Below are positions 49,336 to 60,180 of a DNA stretch of 64,000 nucleotides, in pieces. The stretch's first letter is position 1. Every line of letters starts with the position of its first letter. Location of the stretch: NCBI GenBank assembly GCA_021397835.1, contig JAJFZO010000184.1:558001-622000 (forward strand), in the 5' to 3' direction. The translations under genes were made by a program, and so were the position numbers. A model generated the notes under the pieces. That model was not told where the DNA came from. It was given only the letters and a program-made list of their open reading frames with translations, and did no database searches. The stretch comes from Moringa oleifera. Its lineage: Eukaryota > Streptophyta > Magnoliopsida > Brassicales > Moringaceae.

Positions 49336-49632
49336 TGATGCAATACACAAAATTAGTTTCTCATTTTAAATCTACTTAATTAGTTACCTATTTCAAGTTT
49401 ATTTTAACTCAATTTCCTAGTCTAAGTTAGTTCCCTAAGTTTCCCACTCTCAATCTAAACTAGTTTCCTATTTTTCTTAGGTTTTTCTATTTCTAGTTTA
49501 TTTTTCTTATATTATAAATATTATTTAAGGTCTTATTATAATAGTTAGAAGTAGTTCAATACAATTTATCAAAGTTACTCTATAAAGTTTAAGATCCTAT
49601 TATAATATTTGAGTTTGTTCTTCATTATTGTC
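49336..49632 (+). repeat. 3' LTR of element G
   Basis: It matches the 5' LTR at 25306-25634 with scattered differences. It follows the integrase end after about 35 bp containing AAGTGAAGGAGG, a short purine-rich tract that can serve as the polypurine tract. The right edge is approximate because similarity fades at about 49632. Confidence 0.75.
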
Positions 49633-49689
49633 ACAAAAGGGTCTCGTGGTGGACTAGGTACTTCCCCTCGAATTAAGAAAGAAACTTCT

Positions 49690-51780
49690 TTCTTTTTTGG
49701 TTTAAAAATAATGAATCTTAAAATTCCTTTTGGTTGGCCTTTAAATGAAAATCAAGAAAATCGAAGTCGCCATTAATTTTTTTATGGTGTAATTGGTTAT
49801 CAAAATCACTTTTTCTTTTTCTTTTTTTTTCAAAATTTTGTTGTTTGTTCAATAATCCAAAGAATGGCAAAAGAAAACATTTATAGCATTAGTTAAAATT
49901 TACCAAGAAATCTGTATCCATGAGTCAGTTGCGTGTAAAGAAGGACCTTCACAAATGCCCAAAATTAGTATTAATTAAACGAAAAAGTATTCTATTAGGT
50001 AATGCGAAAAAAACTCAAACTTGATTCCCTTTTAAAGTAATACATGATAATCATAGAAAAGACCTTTTAAAGAATGCATGAATGATGAAAACTTTCGAAT
50101 AGAAAGTTGGCTTCTACCAAGCGTCCAAACCTTGAAAGAAATGCAAAAAAAAAAAAAAAAGATTCTTCATTTTTCTTGAAATTGTCAAAGAGCACTCAAA
50201 ATGATGCATTTCGGGTGAGGGTCAAGGAAAGGCTCTAAGATTAACTCCTAATTTCCCAAAATAACATAATTTTATTTCGAATTCCATTTGAAGACAAATA
50301 CCAACACACACGTCATTCTAAAATTCATTTCATGCAGAAAAGAATTGGCACATAATGTATAAGTAATAGAAAAAAGAAGCTTATTGAAGTAACTAAGAAA
50401 ATACTGAAAAACTTAGAGAATATTAAAGAAAGCATGTAGAGAGTATTCAAGAAACATTAATATTCCATATATGAAATGGCTCAATTTATTATGCAAAAAA
50501 GACCCCCAAAGGTGAATGAGGTTACTTATTGGGCACAATCTAAAAATTTTTCTACAAGATGCTAGAAAAAGCTCTTAAAAAATCTTACGCATGTTGTAAA
50601 ATGCTCTCATAAACTTTTTGGATATAAAGGAAACAAAAGTGTTTTTGCTTCTAAAATGAAAGCTAATCTCGAAAAGCTAGTGTCAAAAGGCTCATTCTCG
50701 AAAAGCTAGTGTCAAAAGATTATGGCTATCGCTCCTCTAGCCATCAAGGGGAAGGTAGGTGAGAAAGGGCACTACCCGATGGATAAGGGTGCCATGGATG
50801 CACTCTTGATGCCTTTGGGTGTGCCATAACCTGTTTCTTTAAAGGAGAAGTTTATGTCAAATTGAGATGTGCTCACTGAACGATTCTTGAACCATCCTAG
50901 TCTAATTCAGGAATGACTCTACAATCGATCCCTTTTTAGTAAATGAAAAAGTTAAAGAGGAAAAATAACACATTCCTAAGTAACAACATGATGTGTTTCA
51001 AGGAGGTAAGCATCAATCCTCTTAATTTTTTTTGAAAGATGTAGCTGTACATTCCTAATATGTATTTTTTTTCTTGTTTATAGTTTGCTCAGAGGATGGC
51101 TATACTTGTTAATAAGTACAACCACACCAACATTGGCCTCCATAATTTCATGAAGGAGGCTAATCTTGTAAATGAGTCTATCACTGATGCTGTTAATATA
51201 GTACACATTTACGCAACCGAGGCTGAGAGGCTGAAAAGTTTGTCAGTCAAAGCTATGGTTGATGTTGATGATATTAAGGTCGAGCTGGCCCAAGTCTAGG
51301 CTAATATGGAGGTTAGATAAGTCACGTTAAAAATGAACTTGTCTTGTAACATCTGGATGTGCTAAGGATAGCTTAGGAAAAAGCTCGATCTCAAGTAGTA
51401 GATGAGTTTAGGATGATAAACGCTTATCGAGCTTAGATCAAAAAGAGAGTCTTTCACTTTTATTGGCCTCTCTGAAGACGCATAGTTGAAGAGATCCAAG
51501 GCAAGTGACTTGACCTAGACCTCTCTTGGGTGCAGGTGGTTTCTCCCGCAAAGGCTTCATCAATCTTTTTTAAAGATCTAGATGTCTCTTTAGTAGATAT
51601 GAAGGAAGTGGTTAATAGATGAATTGAAGAGGGGTTGTTAATACCAATGTTGGAAGGCTCTGCTTCTGAAGCTGCTTCAATGCCCTATATGGCTAAAGCT
51701 ATGGTTATACCACAAGCTTAAGCTATGATCTTTTTTTGTTTAATATTTCTTTCTGATTATATAAACTTTTTCAATTAATG
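49690..51780 (-). mobile_element. Further Tat-like LTR H (minus orientation)
   Basis: Near 49752-49800 the text GAAGTCGCCATTAATTTTTT and TGGTGTAATTGGTTATC parallels AGAGTCACCATCAATCTTTT and AGGTGTGATTATCC near the end of the O LTRs, in the same orientation. The following 2 kb also contains a reverse-strand gene remnant with an intron. This makes it a diverged LTR of the same general type. Neither edge is firmly placed and no partner LTR was found. Confidence 0.5.
50710..51720 (+). pseudogene. Reverse-strand gene remnant in LTR H
   Basis: Plus-strand reading gives MAIAPLAIKGKVGEKGHYPM at about 50720. A GAG|GTAAGC donor near 51003 and TTGTTTATAG acceptor ending near 51083 mark an intron of about 80 bp. 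Then follows an open stretch (51096-51299) encoding MAILVNKYNHTNIGLHNFMK, EANLVNESITDAVNIVHIY and AEKLK-like heptads. Weak C-terminal blocks run to about 51720. Exon-intron layout and position inside an LTR parallel the genes at 29340 and 45500, but sequence similarity is low. Confidence 0.5.
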
Positions 51781-52719
51781 AGATTCTTGTTTAATCCATC
51801 CTTGACTTATTGTTAAAGTAACTGAAGCGACCATTATTGACATAATAATTTGTTAACTTGTTATCCCCTTAATCATAAGCCCGGTAATGAGTGAATTTGA
51901 ATTAACTCTAGATGAGAGAAACCCGATGAAGCAACATAATATCTAATCTAAACTTAGTCTAAAACTATTAAAGGCTTTGATATCGATAATAAAAAAGGAT
52001 ATGATATATCATCTAACCAGAAATCTTGATATGAATGACTCGAAAATTAAGTTAAACTTCACCATATAGATCCCTAATGTGAGGTATGTCTTTAGACCCA
52101 ATGAAGCAAAACTCAATTTATCACTTGTCTTACTAGATCTCGATGAGTCAATTTGTAGTAAGCCCAGATGAGTCAAGTCTTGACGAGTCATCTACAACAT
52201 GAATCCTAATGAAGAAAATTGCCCATGTTTGGATAGTGAATACTAGAAGGTTTGATGAAAAATTATAGTAGATCTCGATCTTAGGCTTTTGAACTAAAAA
52301 ATGAGTTTTTGACAAAGTCAATCTTTTACAAGTAAAATCAAGTGTCAAAACCAAATCAGATTAGGTCTTCTCTTCTCTCTTATTCCTATATAAGAAAGAC
52401 AATAAGAGGTAGTTGGTGCATATGTCATTAGTAGCCGAATAAAAGCCCTAGCCTTATATAAGCGAGAGAAAGAAATTATTTGCATCTATTTATATGCTAG
52501 TACAGTGAGATACCAAGCATTTTACATGTGTGTGGATACTAGTAAAGGCATGATGCTTGGCATGCTAAACTTTCCACAACCTACTATCAAATTCAGCTTC
52601 TTATTCTTAAGGTATGACTTGAACTTCAGTAACTGGTTTAATAAGTGCATTGGTCCTAGGATTTGAATGAAAATTTTTTATTTTATTCTCATATAATTTT
52701 TCAGTTCAAAACCAATAAC
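51781..52719 (+). mobile_element. Probable copia LTR (right edge defined)
   Basis: The stretch ends at a tRNA-Met-type primer site and contains a TATA-like CTTATATAAG at 52453-52462, as expected for an LTR promoter. Its left edge is uncertain. The copia gag at 56190 fits as the downstream coding part. Confidence 0.5.
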
Positions 52720-52734
52720 GGTGTTAGAGCTTAG
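52720..52734 (+). other. Copia primer-binding site (tRNA-Met type)
   Basis: GGTGTTAGAGCTTAG is two transitions away from the usual TGGTATCAGAGCTT site, directly after the presumed LTR. Confidence 0.6.
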
Positions 52735-53174
52735 TTTCATTTTATTAAAATCGAATCTATTAGATTATATATAAAAATATATATGATACATATGACAATT
52801 TATAATGATCGAGTTAATATCAGTGTATTTCATCATAGATACATGCATGAGTTATGTGTGTGCGATATGTTGCATGGTCTAACACATTATGTCTGCTAAA
52901 TATAAATGTTAGATATATGCATGTCGAATTTGATCTGACATAGCAATTTTATTACATGTATTTGGGTCTTAATTAATGGGATTAATTTAAAGTAGCTTAT
53001 GATCCAATAAGAACTATGAATTTTGTTACCGTCATAAGGGGCGTTGCTCATTGACTTTGAATAGATTCGCCCATTATTTCGAATATGCCTGTTATTCCAA
53101 ATAACATATTTATGTGTTTCATGTAATTTATCATATTCATGATATGTGATATCTTATGTTACACGATAATTAGC
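52735..53174. other. Copia leader, left part
   Basis: AT-rich sequence without coding signal. It lies between the primer site and the chloroplast insertion, and is read as part of the copia leader. Confidence 0.4.
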
Positions 53175-54037
53175 AAGGACCACCTTGCAAGGCTAAATAC
53201 TCCTAGGTGATCGATAGTGAAGTAGTACAGTGAGGGAAGGGTGAAAAGAACCACCATTAAGCAGTGAAATAGAACATGAAACCATAAGCTCCTAAGCAAT
53301 AGGAGGAGCCTAGGGCTCTAACTACGTACCTATTGAAGAATGTGCTGGTAACTCATAGGGAGTAGCTTGGTTAAGGAACCCACTAGAGTTATAGCAAAAA
53401 TGAGTCTTCATAAGGCAATTATCATTGCTTATGGACCCGAACTTGGGTGATTAATTCATGACTAAGATGAAGCTTAGTGAAACTAAGTGGAGTTCTGAAC
53501 TGACTGATATTGAAGAATCAACTGATGGGTTATGGTTATGGGCGTAATGCCACTCAAACCCAAAGCTAGCTGGTTCTCCTTGAAATATGTTGAGGTGTGG
53601 CATTTGATTGGACATCTAGAGGTAAAGCATAATTTCAGTGCAGGCCATGAGAGCAATACCAAATCGAGGCAAACTCTAAATACTGGATATGACCTCAAAA
53701 TAATAGGGGTCAAGGTCAACAAGTGAGACGATAAGGGATAAGCTTCATCATCTAAAAGGAAACAGCCCGAACACCAGCTAAGGCCCTTAAATGACCACTC
53801 AGTGACAAAGGAGATAGGGGTGTAAAGATAGCCAAGAGGTTCGCCTAAAAGTAACCACCCTTGAAAGAGTGCGTGATAGCTCACTGATCAAGCGCTCTTG
53901 CGTTGAAGATGAATAAGGCAAAGTGATCTACCGAAGTTGTGGGATGTAAAAATTCATCAATAGGCGAGTGTTCTACGTTAGAGGGAAGCACTCACAACAG
54001 CAGGGGTGGACAAAGTTAAAGCAAGAATGTTAGGCTT
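53175..54037 (+). pseudogene. Chloroplast 23S rRNA fragment in the nucleus (part 1)
   Basis: The text follows plastid 23S rRNA over about 860 bp: AAGGACCACCTTGCAAGGCT, GAGGGAAGGGTGAAAAGAAC, GTGAAATAGAACATGAAACC, CTAGCTGGTTCTCC, CAAATCGAGGCAAACTCT, GGGGTCAAGGTC, AAGAGTGCGTGATAGCTCAC and GCTGTGGGATG-type blocks. Most differences from the plastid form look like C-to-T or G-to-A changes, the usual decay of methylated nuclear DNA. It cannot make a working rRNA. All open frames across it are chance. Confidence 0.93.
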
Positions 54038-54044
54038 TTACCTT

Positions 54045-54275
54045 TTTTTAGGTTCATTAGGATTCTTATTGGTTGGAACTTCCAATTATCTTAGTGAGAA
54101 TTTGATATCGTTGTTTTTATCTTAGCAAATAATGTGTTTTTTCCTATAATAGATTGTGATGTCTTTCTATGGTATTGTGGTGCATAATTTTGTGGAATGT
54201 AAGTAGTGGTTATGATCAATTCGATGAAAAAGAAGAAATAATGTGTATTTTTCGTTAGGGAATTTCTTGGAAAAG
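54045..54275 (+). pseudogene. ycf4: ycf4 fragment of chloroplast origin
   Basis: The plus strand encodes FLGSLGFLLVGTSNYLSENL, ISLFLSQQIM, then IVMSFYGI and [17 protein letters not shown] in shifting frames. These match the middle of Ycf4, a photosystem I assembly protein, with stops and small deletions. The fragment joins directly to 23S rRNA sequence on its left, an arrangement not found in a normal plastid genome. Confidence 0.82.
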
Positions 54276-54615
54276 ATCATCGCATCTTTTTACGATTCCT
54301 TGTCTTTACGTTCAATTGAGTGGGAAAAAAAAGACAAAATATTTCATTCCTTTTTTTTTATGGTCAATAAAAAAAAATCATCAATTCTATAAGGTTGAAT
54401 AAAAATTTAATCAATCCTTTGATATAATTATTATGCTTAGTATGTGATTCGTTGGTTTTTTTAGCATTAGGACTAAAACAATGAATCGACCTATAACTAT
54501 GATAGGAACTAATAATTCTAGTAGGCATTGATAACCAACTCATTGCTTCGCATTATCTGGATCAAAAGAAGCAGTCAAGTATGATATATTGGTCATATGA
54601 TTGTAGCAATTGAAT
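54276..54615. other. Unassigned segment inside the chloroplast insertion
   Basis: The text is probably organelle DNA, given both neighbours, but the source was not recognised. Minus-strand reading of 54590-54490 gives short hydrophobic runs (CLLELLVPIIVIGRFIVLVL) without a firm match. Confidence 0.35.
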
Positions 54616-55440
54616 TTTTTTTCATCGAGTTCGAGTAGAGACCAAAGGTCTTGAGCGACCGATCTGGCAAAATAACTTGAAAGATAAAGAAGTATCGTTA
54701 ATTTCTTCATGCTCGTTCCAAGTTTGAGGTACCATTTGTACAAATAAGAATCCCTTTCCTTACATGATTTCTTCTTCATATGTATAGATATAAGATCTAT
54801 GGAGCAATTACTTAGAAGTATATTTTCTGTAATAGCCTTTCTTATTTGATAAAAAGGATCCCATGATCCTAAATCGATCTTATCTAGGATCGCAAATCCC
54901 AAGTTTGTTTATGAGGAATAAATCTAATTGTAATAGTGCCCACAATTGATTTCCTCTATGTAATACTAATCGATTAGGCCTATGGGTAAGTGCCAAAAGA
55001 TCTCATGCATTGGAACCCATGGTTATGGACTCAAATCCATTAATACAGAATATTTTCTTTTCCAAGCGAAATCCCATAGTATATGAAAGAGCAAAAAAGT
55101 GCTTTCATCGTTGTGGTATAAGAAGCCTTCGTATCTTAATGTACTTTTTGAGGAATATGAGTCAAAACAATAACAAGAAAATTTCTAGTGGAACATCTTT
55201 CACAATCCCTCGAGAGAGAGTTCACTAATAAACCGAGGGATGAGTAATTCAACTCATTTACATCCAGATTATGAATATTTGGAATCCATATTATGCAAGG
55301 AGACATTGCTTTTGCTAATTCGAATTGAATGGTGATATAAAATCAGTCTATTTCTAACATCATATCCATAGTTAGTGCGTTCATCATAGTTATAAGCTCT
55401 AACTCTGTGTCAAGTTCACGATCGATATCATCACTATCGA
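54616..55440 (-). pseudogene. ycf2: ycf2 fragment of chloroplast origin
   Basis: Reading leftward from 55440, the frame gives [62 protein letters not shown] and THIPQKV. After a small deletion and frameshifts come ENILYX, ESITMG, then [49 protein letters not shown] and [20 protein letters not shown], ending at [14 protein letters not shown]. This is the AAA-ATPase-like C-terminal half of Ycf2. The open frame at 54902-54540 is its longest unbroken part, with about 25 unrelated residues at its end. It is opposite in strand to the flanking 23S pieces. Confidence 0.92.
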
Positions 55441-55446
55441 ACCACT

Positions 55447-55701
55447 TTCAATAAAAAGATATATATACTCAAAATTGACACAAGTGGGGAAGTAAAGTAT
55501 ACCTAGGGGCGTGAAACAACTCCTTTTAAGGAACTGGGCAAAGTAGCCATGTAAATTTGGGAGAAAGGGTGCCTCCTCACTAAGGGGGTCGTAGTGACTA
55601 GGCCCAGGCGATTGTTTACAAAAAACACAAGTCTCCATAAAGTCGTAAGACCATTTATAGGGGCTGACTCCTACCTAATGCTAAAAGGTCAAGGAATTTG
55701 G
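55447..55701 (+). pseudogene. Chloroplast 23S rRNA fragment (part 2)
   Basis: The 23S sequence resumes several hundred bases further along the rRNA than where part 1 stopped: GACACAAGTGGGGAAGTAAA, ATACCTAGGGGCGTGAAACA, GGTGCCTCCTCACTAAGGGG, GTCGTAAGACCATTTATAGG and AAGGTCAAGGAATTTGG. The same orientation and order as part 1 imply that one 23S copy was split and partly replaced by the ycf4-ycf2 block. Confidence 0.92.
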
Positions 55702-55765
55702 CTACCTTAGCACCGTTATAGTCACCACCACTGTTCACCAAGGTTTGATCGTTGGGGGTGAATAG
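55702..55765 (-). pseudogene. Inverted 23S rRNA piece
   Basis: On the minus strand it reads GGTGAACAGTGGTGGTGACT followed by ATAACGGTGCTAAGGTAGC, which is the universally conserved 23S stretch lying a few tens of bases downstream of the end of part 2. It is joined to part 2 head to head. Confidence 0.85.
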
Positions 55766-56189
55766 TACGACCTATAGTTGTATTTGGTTTTTATCAAATG
55801 TGGCTTATGTGTCATTATATTCTTGTAATCAAATATAGCCTATGTAGTTTGTAATTTTTTAATATCTTAGATTATTACTATAGTAGTCATATAGTGCATT
55901 GCACTAGTAAAGATGAATGGAGAATTAAATTGATTAGAGAATGACGTTGGTCAAAGTATTTTGGACCTAGATGATAATGCTTGTACTATAAAGACAAGGC
56001 TAGAGGTTAGATCTTCATATTCTAAAAGGGTCATACTATATCATATTTATTTATGGTATTGTTTTATATATTAATTCTATTACTAGCATGCTTCCAGTGG
56101 ACATAACCAATAATAGTCTTTCACTAAAATTAAGTGATAATTGATACCTTTCTAATTTAACATAAGGATGATGTACTAGATGCAGCATG
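55766..56189. other. Copia leader, right part
   Basis: Non-coding text with ACCTATAGTTGTATTTGG and similar words, leading into gag. Read as the continuation of the copia leader after the chloroplast insertion. Confidence 0.4.
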
Positions 56190-56680
56190 TCTCATGATAG
56201 CCACCATGATCTTGAACCTTACAAAGTAGTTTGAGAATATGGGGCCTATGACATGATAACATACCTAAAAAATTTGTTTTAGGAGCAAGTAAGAGCTGAA
56301 AGGATCTAAACTAGAAAGGCCTTCACTAAGTGCAAGCTAGTAAAAGGTAACCAAATCAATCCACAAATAATCAAGATGATTGGTTATGTTGAAAACTTGT
56401 ATAAATTTATCTTCCCTAATAGCCGAGAGTTAGTAGCTAACATCATCTTAAAGTCATTGTTTAATGATTATCACACATTTTTTATGAATTATAACATGCA
56501 TAAATTTAACAAGACATTGATTGAACTACATGGGATGATCAAGTGTGTAGTGCTTATTAACATGGGATGGATAAACAACTAAGACTTGCATGTGCTTTAT
56601 AAGGATGAAGGAAAGAAAAGCTTGGTCCCCATAGGATTAGTTTTTTTATCTTTGCATAATGCCTTTGGTTTGCTCGTCAA
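56190..56680 (+). pseudogene. Copia gag remnant
   Basis: The plus strand encodes ACLMIATMI-NLTK-FENMGP, QEQVRAERIKTRKAFTKCKL, then an open stretch (56376-56582) MIGYVENLYKFIFPNSRELV, LKSLFNDYHTFFMNYNMHKF and NKTLIELHGMIKC. These are the UBN2/gag-polypeptide motifs of Ty1/copia elements. Downstream zinc knuckle and pol were not found, so the element is truncated. Confidence 0.78.
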
Positions 56681-56989
56681 GATAAATGATTTCACATATT
56701 TCATGCACTCTTTTAAATAGTATTAAACTTTATGTTGCTATTCATAAAATAAGAATTTCAAAAACAACGTTAAAATGGCTTTCTAGTTGACCTTGACTTC
56801 AAAAAACATGTTTCACATAAATTTGGTTTGGGGTATAAGGAAATAAGATGACATGAGATTGTTAGAGACAGCACTAGGTGGCACTTGTATACATTTGATT
56901 TTAGCTCTAACATTTGAGTTAGAAAAAAGTTTCAAAATACCTATAAAATTTTAAAACTATATTTTTACTTCGATGTTAGGTTGAAGAAG

Positions 56990-57350
56990 ATTAATCAACA
57001 TAACTCGATGCAAGATTAAAAAAAAATTAATGAGCATACTTCGATGCCAGGTCGAGAGTAGATTAATGAGCATACATCCATGTTTGGTTTGAAGTAAATT
57101 AATGAGGGTACCTCGATGTCATGTTGAGAGTGAATTATAGAGCACATCCTAAGGTAATCAAACACAATCCCATGATTACCTCGATATAATCAACTTCGAT
57201 GTTTCATTAGTGTAATGGGCAAGTGATTTTATAACCGATGACAAATTAGTAAAATAATAGCAAACCAATAAAAGATTGGTAAAATAATGATAAACCAATG
57301 TCAGATTGGTAAGTAATAAGTGAACCCGATGACAAATCAATACAGAGAAA
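56990..57350. repeat. Short imperfect repeats with ATTAATGAGCATAC and GATGACAAAT motifs
   Basis: About five degenerate units containing TCGATGYYAGGTTGA and ATTAATGAGCATAC occur at 56990-57140, followed by another set with AACCAAT and GATTGGTAA (57230-57345). Each is only loosely periodic (about 35-45 bp). Confidence 0.6.
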
Positions 57351-57431
57351 TCCTTTTCTAATGTAGCATTCATAATTTATTAGAAGTTAGGCTACACCTA
57401 ATCTCACATCTACCTCAATTTTTTCCAATTT

Positions 57432-57830
57432 GATTGACTCTAATCTCACATATGTATCATTTTCTTCAAGATGTGGTTGACTTTGATCTCATTTCTACCT
57501 CTTTTTTTTTTTTTAAATATGATTGACTCTAATCTCACATTTACATTAATTTCTTCCCAATGTGATTAACTCTAATCTCACATCTGCCTCAATTTCATTC
57601 TCATGTGATTGATTCTAATCTCATATCTATATCAATTTCTTCCTAATATGATTGACTATGATTTCACATCTACTTCAATTTCTTCCTAATGTGGTTGACT
57701 CTGATCTCATATATGCATTAATTTTTTTCCAATATGATTGACTCTGATTTCACATATGCATCAATTAAATCTTAGATGTGATTGACTTTGATCTCACATC
57801 TAAATTAGCATGATCCTAATGTGATCAACT
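57432..57830. repeat. 43-bp tandem array
   Basis: The start word G(A/G)TTGACTCTAATCTCACAT recurs at 57432, 57475, 57521, 57564, 57607, 57650, 57693, 57736 and 57780, so nearly every period is 43 bp, with one of 46. Decayed copies continue to about 57980. No coding is present. It may be a satellite-like region of a retroelement. Confidence 0.92.
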
Positions 57831-57989
57831 CGGTTCTGACATTAGATCAAAATAATATCAAATATAATTGACTTGTGTCACATCAAATTTTATATCTAAC
57901 CTAACTGTAGATGTGATTTACTTAAATCTCATATCAAAACTAATTTGATCTAAATGTGATCAACTTAGTTCTCATATTAGATTTATCTA

Positions 57990-58940
57990 ACACAATATAT
58001 CACTGATTTCGATTTTTTTTCCAGGTTTTTAGGTATAATTATAATTGTAAATGTAATTTATAGCCTAAAATTTTTGTAGATGTGATTCAACCTTGATATC
58101 ACATCGATTTCTAGATGCAGTCCTACATCGAGCTTCAGTTATATTATAGCTAGGAAAAGAAGACTTGAGAAGTTGATGGAAGGCTCCTAGCAGAATATGC
58201 ACAGAACATGCATGTTTGACGACAATAGACTATCCAACGCTATGGTCCCTTCTATTTTGTAACAAAAATTTGAATTTTTGACGGGTTTGATCCCATTTTT
58301 CTTTTATGTGTAGACCAATTTTCAATGGAAATGGGGGAGTATCTCTGCATTTTTGAAACTTTGTATCTTTATATGTGGAAATGTCTCTCTCTCCTTTTTT
58401 GAAAATTTTAAACCTTTATTTTTCTGAAGAGAGTCTCAACAATTTGAGATCTCTACATTCTTTATGTTTTTAAGATTATAAGCTAGCATCTGGAAGTCTA
58501 AAATCTCTCAACACTTCAAGTTTCTCTTTAAAAGGTTTTTTTTTTTTTGAAATATTTACTCGTTGTTTAGCAAAAAAACAACATGAAAATTATACTAACA
58601 GTACTATTTATGCTGTATTTATTTCACATAAATGAATACAACAATGTTTGCTTCCATTCGTTTTTCTTTGTTATTTACTCCTCATTATGTCCAATATTGT
58701 AAATTTTTTGATGCATCTCATATTTTTTTAATATTATTTCAAAGAAAATAATTTGATAAAATTCGTGTTCTAATCTCTAAATTAAAACACATTTGTTTTT
58801 TTAAAATTAAAGATCTAGTATCAATTAGAGTGAAATTCTTCCATATGACTACATAATAAATTTTTTTGAAATTTGTCACATTTTGATTAAGTCTAGTGTG
58901 GCTTTTTGAGATTAAACAAATGGTAATCTCACCTTGTTTA
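57990..58940. other. AT-rich spacer without recognised features
   Basis: Only homopolymer tracts were seen. Nothing coding was recognised on either strand. It may hold the lost 5' part of the gypsy element that follows. Confidence 0.4.
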
Positions 58941-58949
58941 TATGTACTA

Positions 58950-58970
58950 TATATATATATATATATAAAT
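58950..58970. repeat. (AT)n microsatellite
   Basis: A short pure AT dinucleotide run just upstream of the gypsy coding remnant. Confidence 0.9.
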
Positions 58971-59054
58971 ATTTATTATACTTAAGATCAATATCAAATT
59001 ATTAAAAATTGAAGAGATGAGATCATTGGGCATATTACAAGAACTGCCCAATGT

Positions 59055-60180
59055 ATGGAACTTAGAACTAAAAAAAAGGTGAACGAGAAAGAAATTGCTG
59101 AAAGAAAGATAAAAGGCACAGAAAAAGCAAAGAATCCTCCCTTTATCATGGAACAAGAAACTAAGGATTTTTTGGAAATGTTTAAGCATAGTGATTACAA
59201 TATTGTTAATCAATTACAAAAAGCACCAGCAAATATATCAATGTTTCACTTATTTTTAGTTTAAAGCATCATTAAGAAATTTTGATGAAAATCCTTAAGA
59301 ATCGTATGTACCACATCAAATTTCTACTTATAAGATGGAAAGCATTTGTAATCACATTGTAGCCCATAACTTCATAACTTTTTGCGATGATGAACTGCCA
59401 CTCGAAAGGTGAGAATCAACCAAAATCATGTATATTAATGCCAATTATAAAGGGCATATCATTTCTTGAATGTTGACCAATAATAGGTCATCCTTGAATG
59501 TGATGCTAAGATGCACTCTGAACTGCCTTCCTATAGATCTTAGTCATATAATATATAGCCTAATGATAGTTAAAGCATTTGATGGAGAAAAAACTGAAAT
59601 GCAAGGTTTCATAAATCTAGAAGTGAAGATTGGTTTGAGCATATATGATATAAAAATCTGGGTCATGAATATTAGACCTTCGTTCAATATCTTTCTAGGA
59701 TGACCATGGATTCATTTAGTTAGAGTAGTGCCTTCAACCTTACATTAGAAAGTAAAGCTCATCATGGATAATAAACTAGTGTTAATAAATAGGGAAAAGG
59801 AAGTCGTTGAAACCATATCCTTAGAATCTCCTTATATTAAAGCACCAAAAGTTGACAAAAGCGCCTTTTAAATATTTGAATTTGTCAATGCAATTGAGTA
59901 TTTGTTGGAACCTCATGTGTCATGGAATTTGTTACTCTTATTTAAGCAAATGCTTGGAAAAGGAATGCAACTTGAAAAGGATATAGGAATACAGTTGCAA
60001 GGAAAATTAGAGATTATTAACATCCCAAGAAATAAAGATGGATAAGGTTTAGGATATCAACCAGCACAAATAAACAAGACCAAAAAAGGAAAGGGAAAAG
60101 AGCTTGGTGTGAAAGACTCAATGACACCTGATTAATTGACTAACAAAAAAATTAAGACAAAATTTTAGATAAGCAGGTTT
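59055..60180 (+). pseudogene. Gag end and retropepsin of element E
   Basis: An open stretch at 59055-59264 encodes ETKDFLEMFKHSDYNIVNQL followed by QKAPANISMFHLFL, the conserved segment before the Tat-lineage protease. At 59470-59703 the protease core reads NRSSLNVMLRCTLNCLPIDL, VKAFDGEKTEMQGFINLEVK and NIRPSFNIFLG. The usual DNGSSLN active site is now NNRSSLN, so the catalytic Asp is lost. Downstream, WIHLVRVVPSTLH and GLGYQPAQ continue the family pattern to about 60080. Several stops interrupt it. Confidence 0.82.

Larger units (their letters stand above)
48461..49632 (+). mobile_element. Chromovirus-like gypsy element G, right half
   Basis: Starting at the border with the giant element, the frame continues the protease domain interrupted at 27494, passes to the integrase C-terminus and ends in the 3' LTR (49336-49632). 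Confidence 0.82.

Noticed and set aside
53483..53884. 133-codon open frame on the minus strand
   Set aside because: It is antisense to the chloroplast 23S rRNA remnant and has no coding content of its own.
57432..57830. CRISPR-like regular spacing of repeats
   Set aside because: The units are contiguous 43-bp tandem copies with no unique spacers, and the host is a plant nuclear genome.
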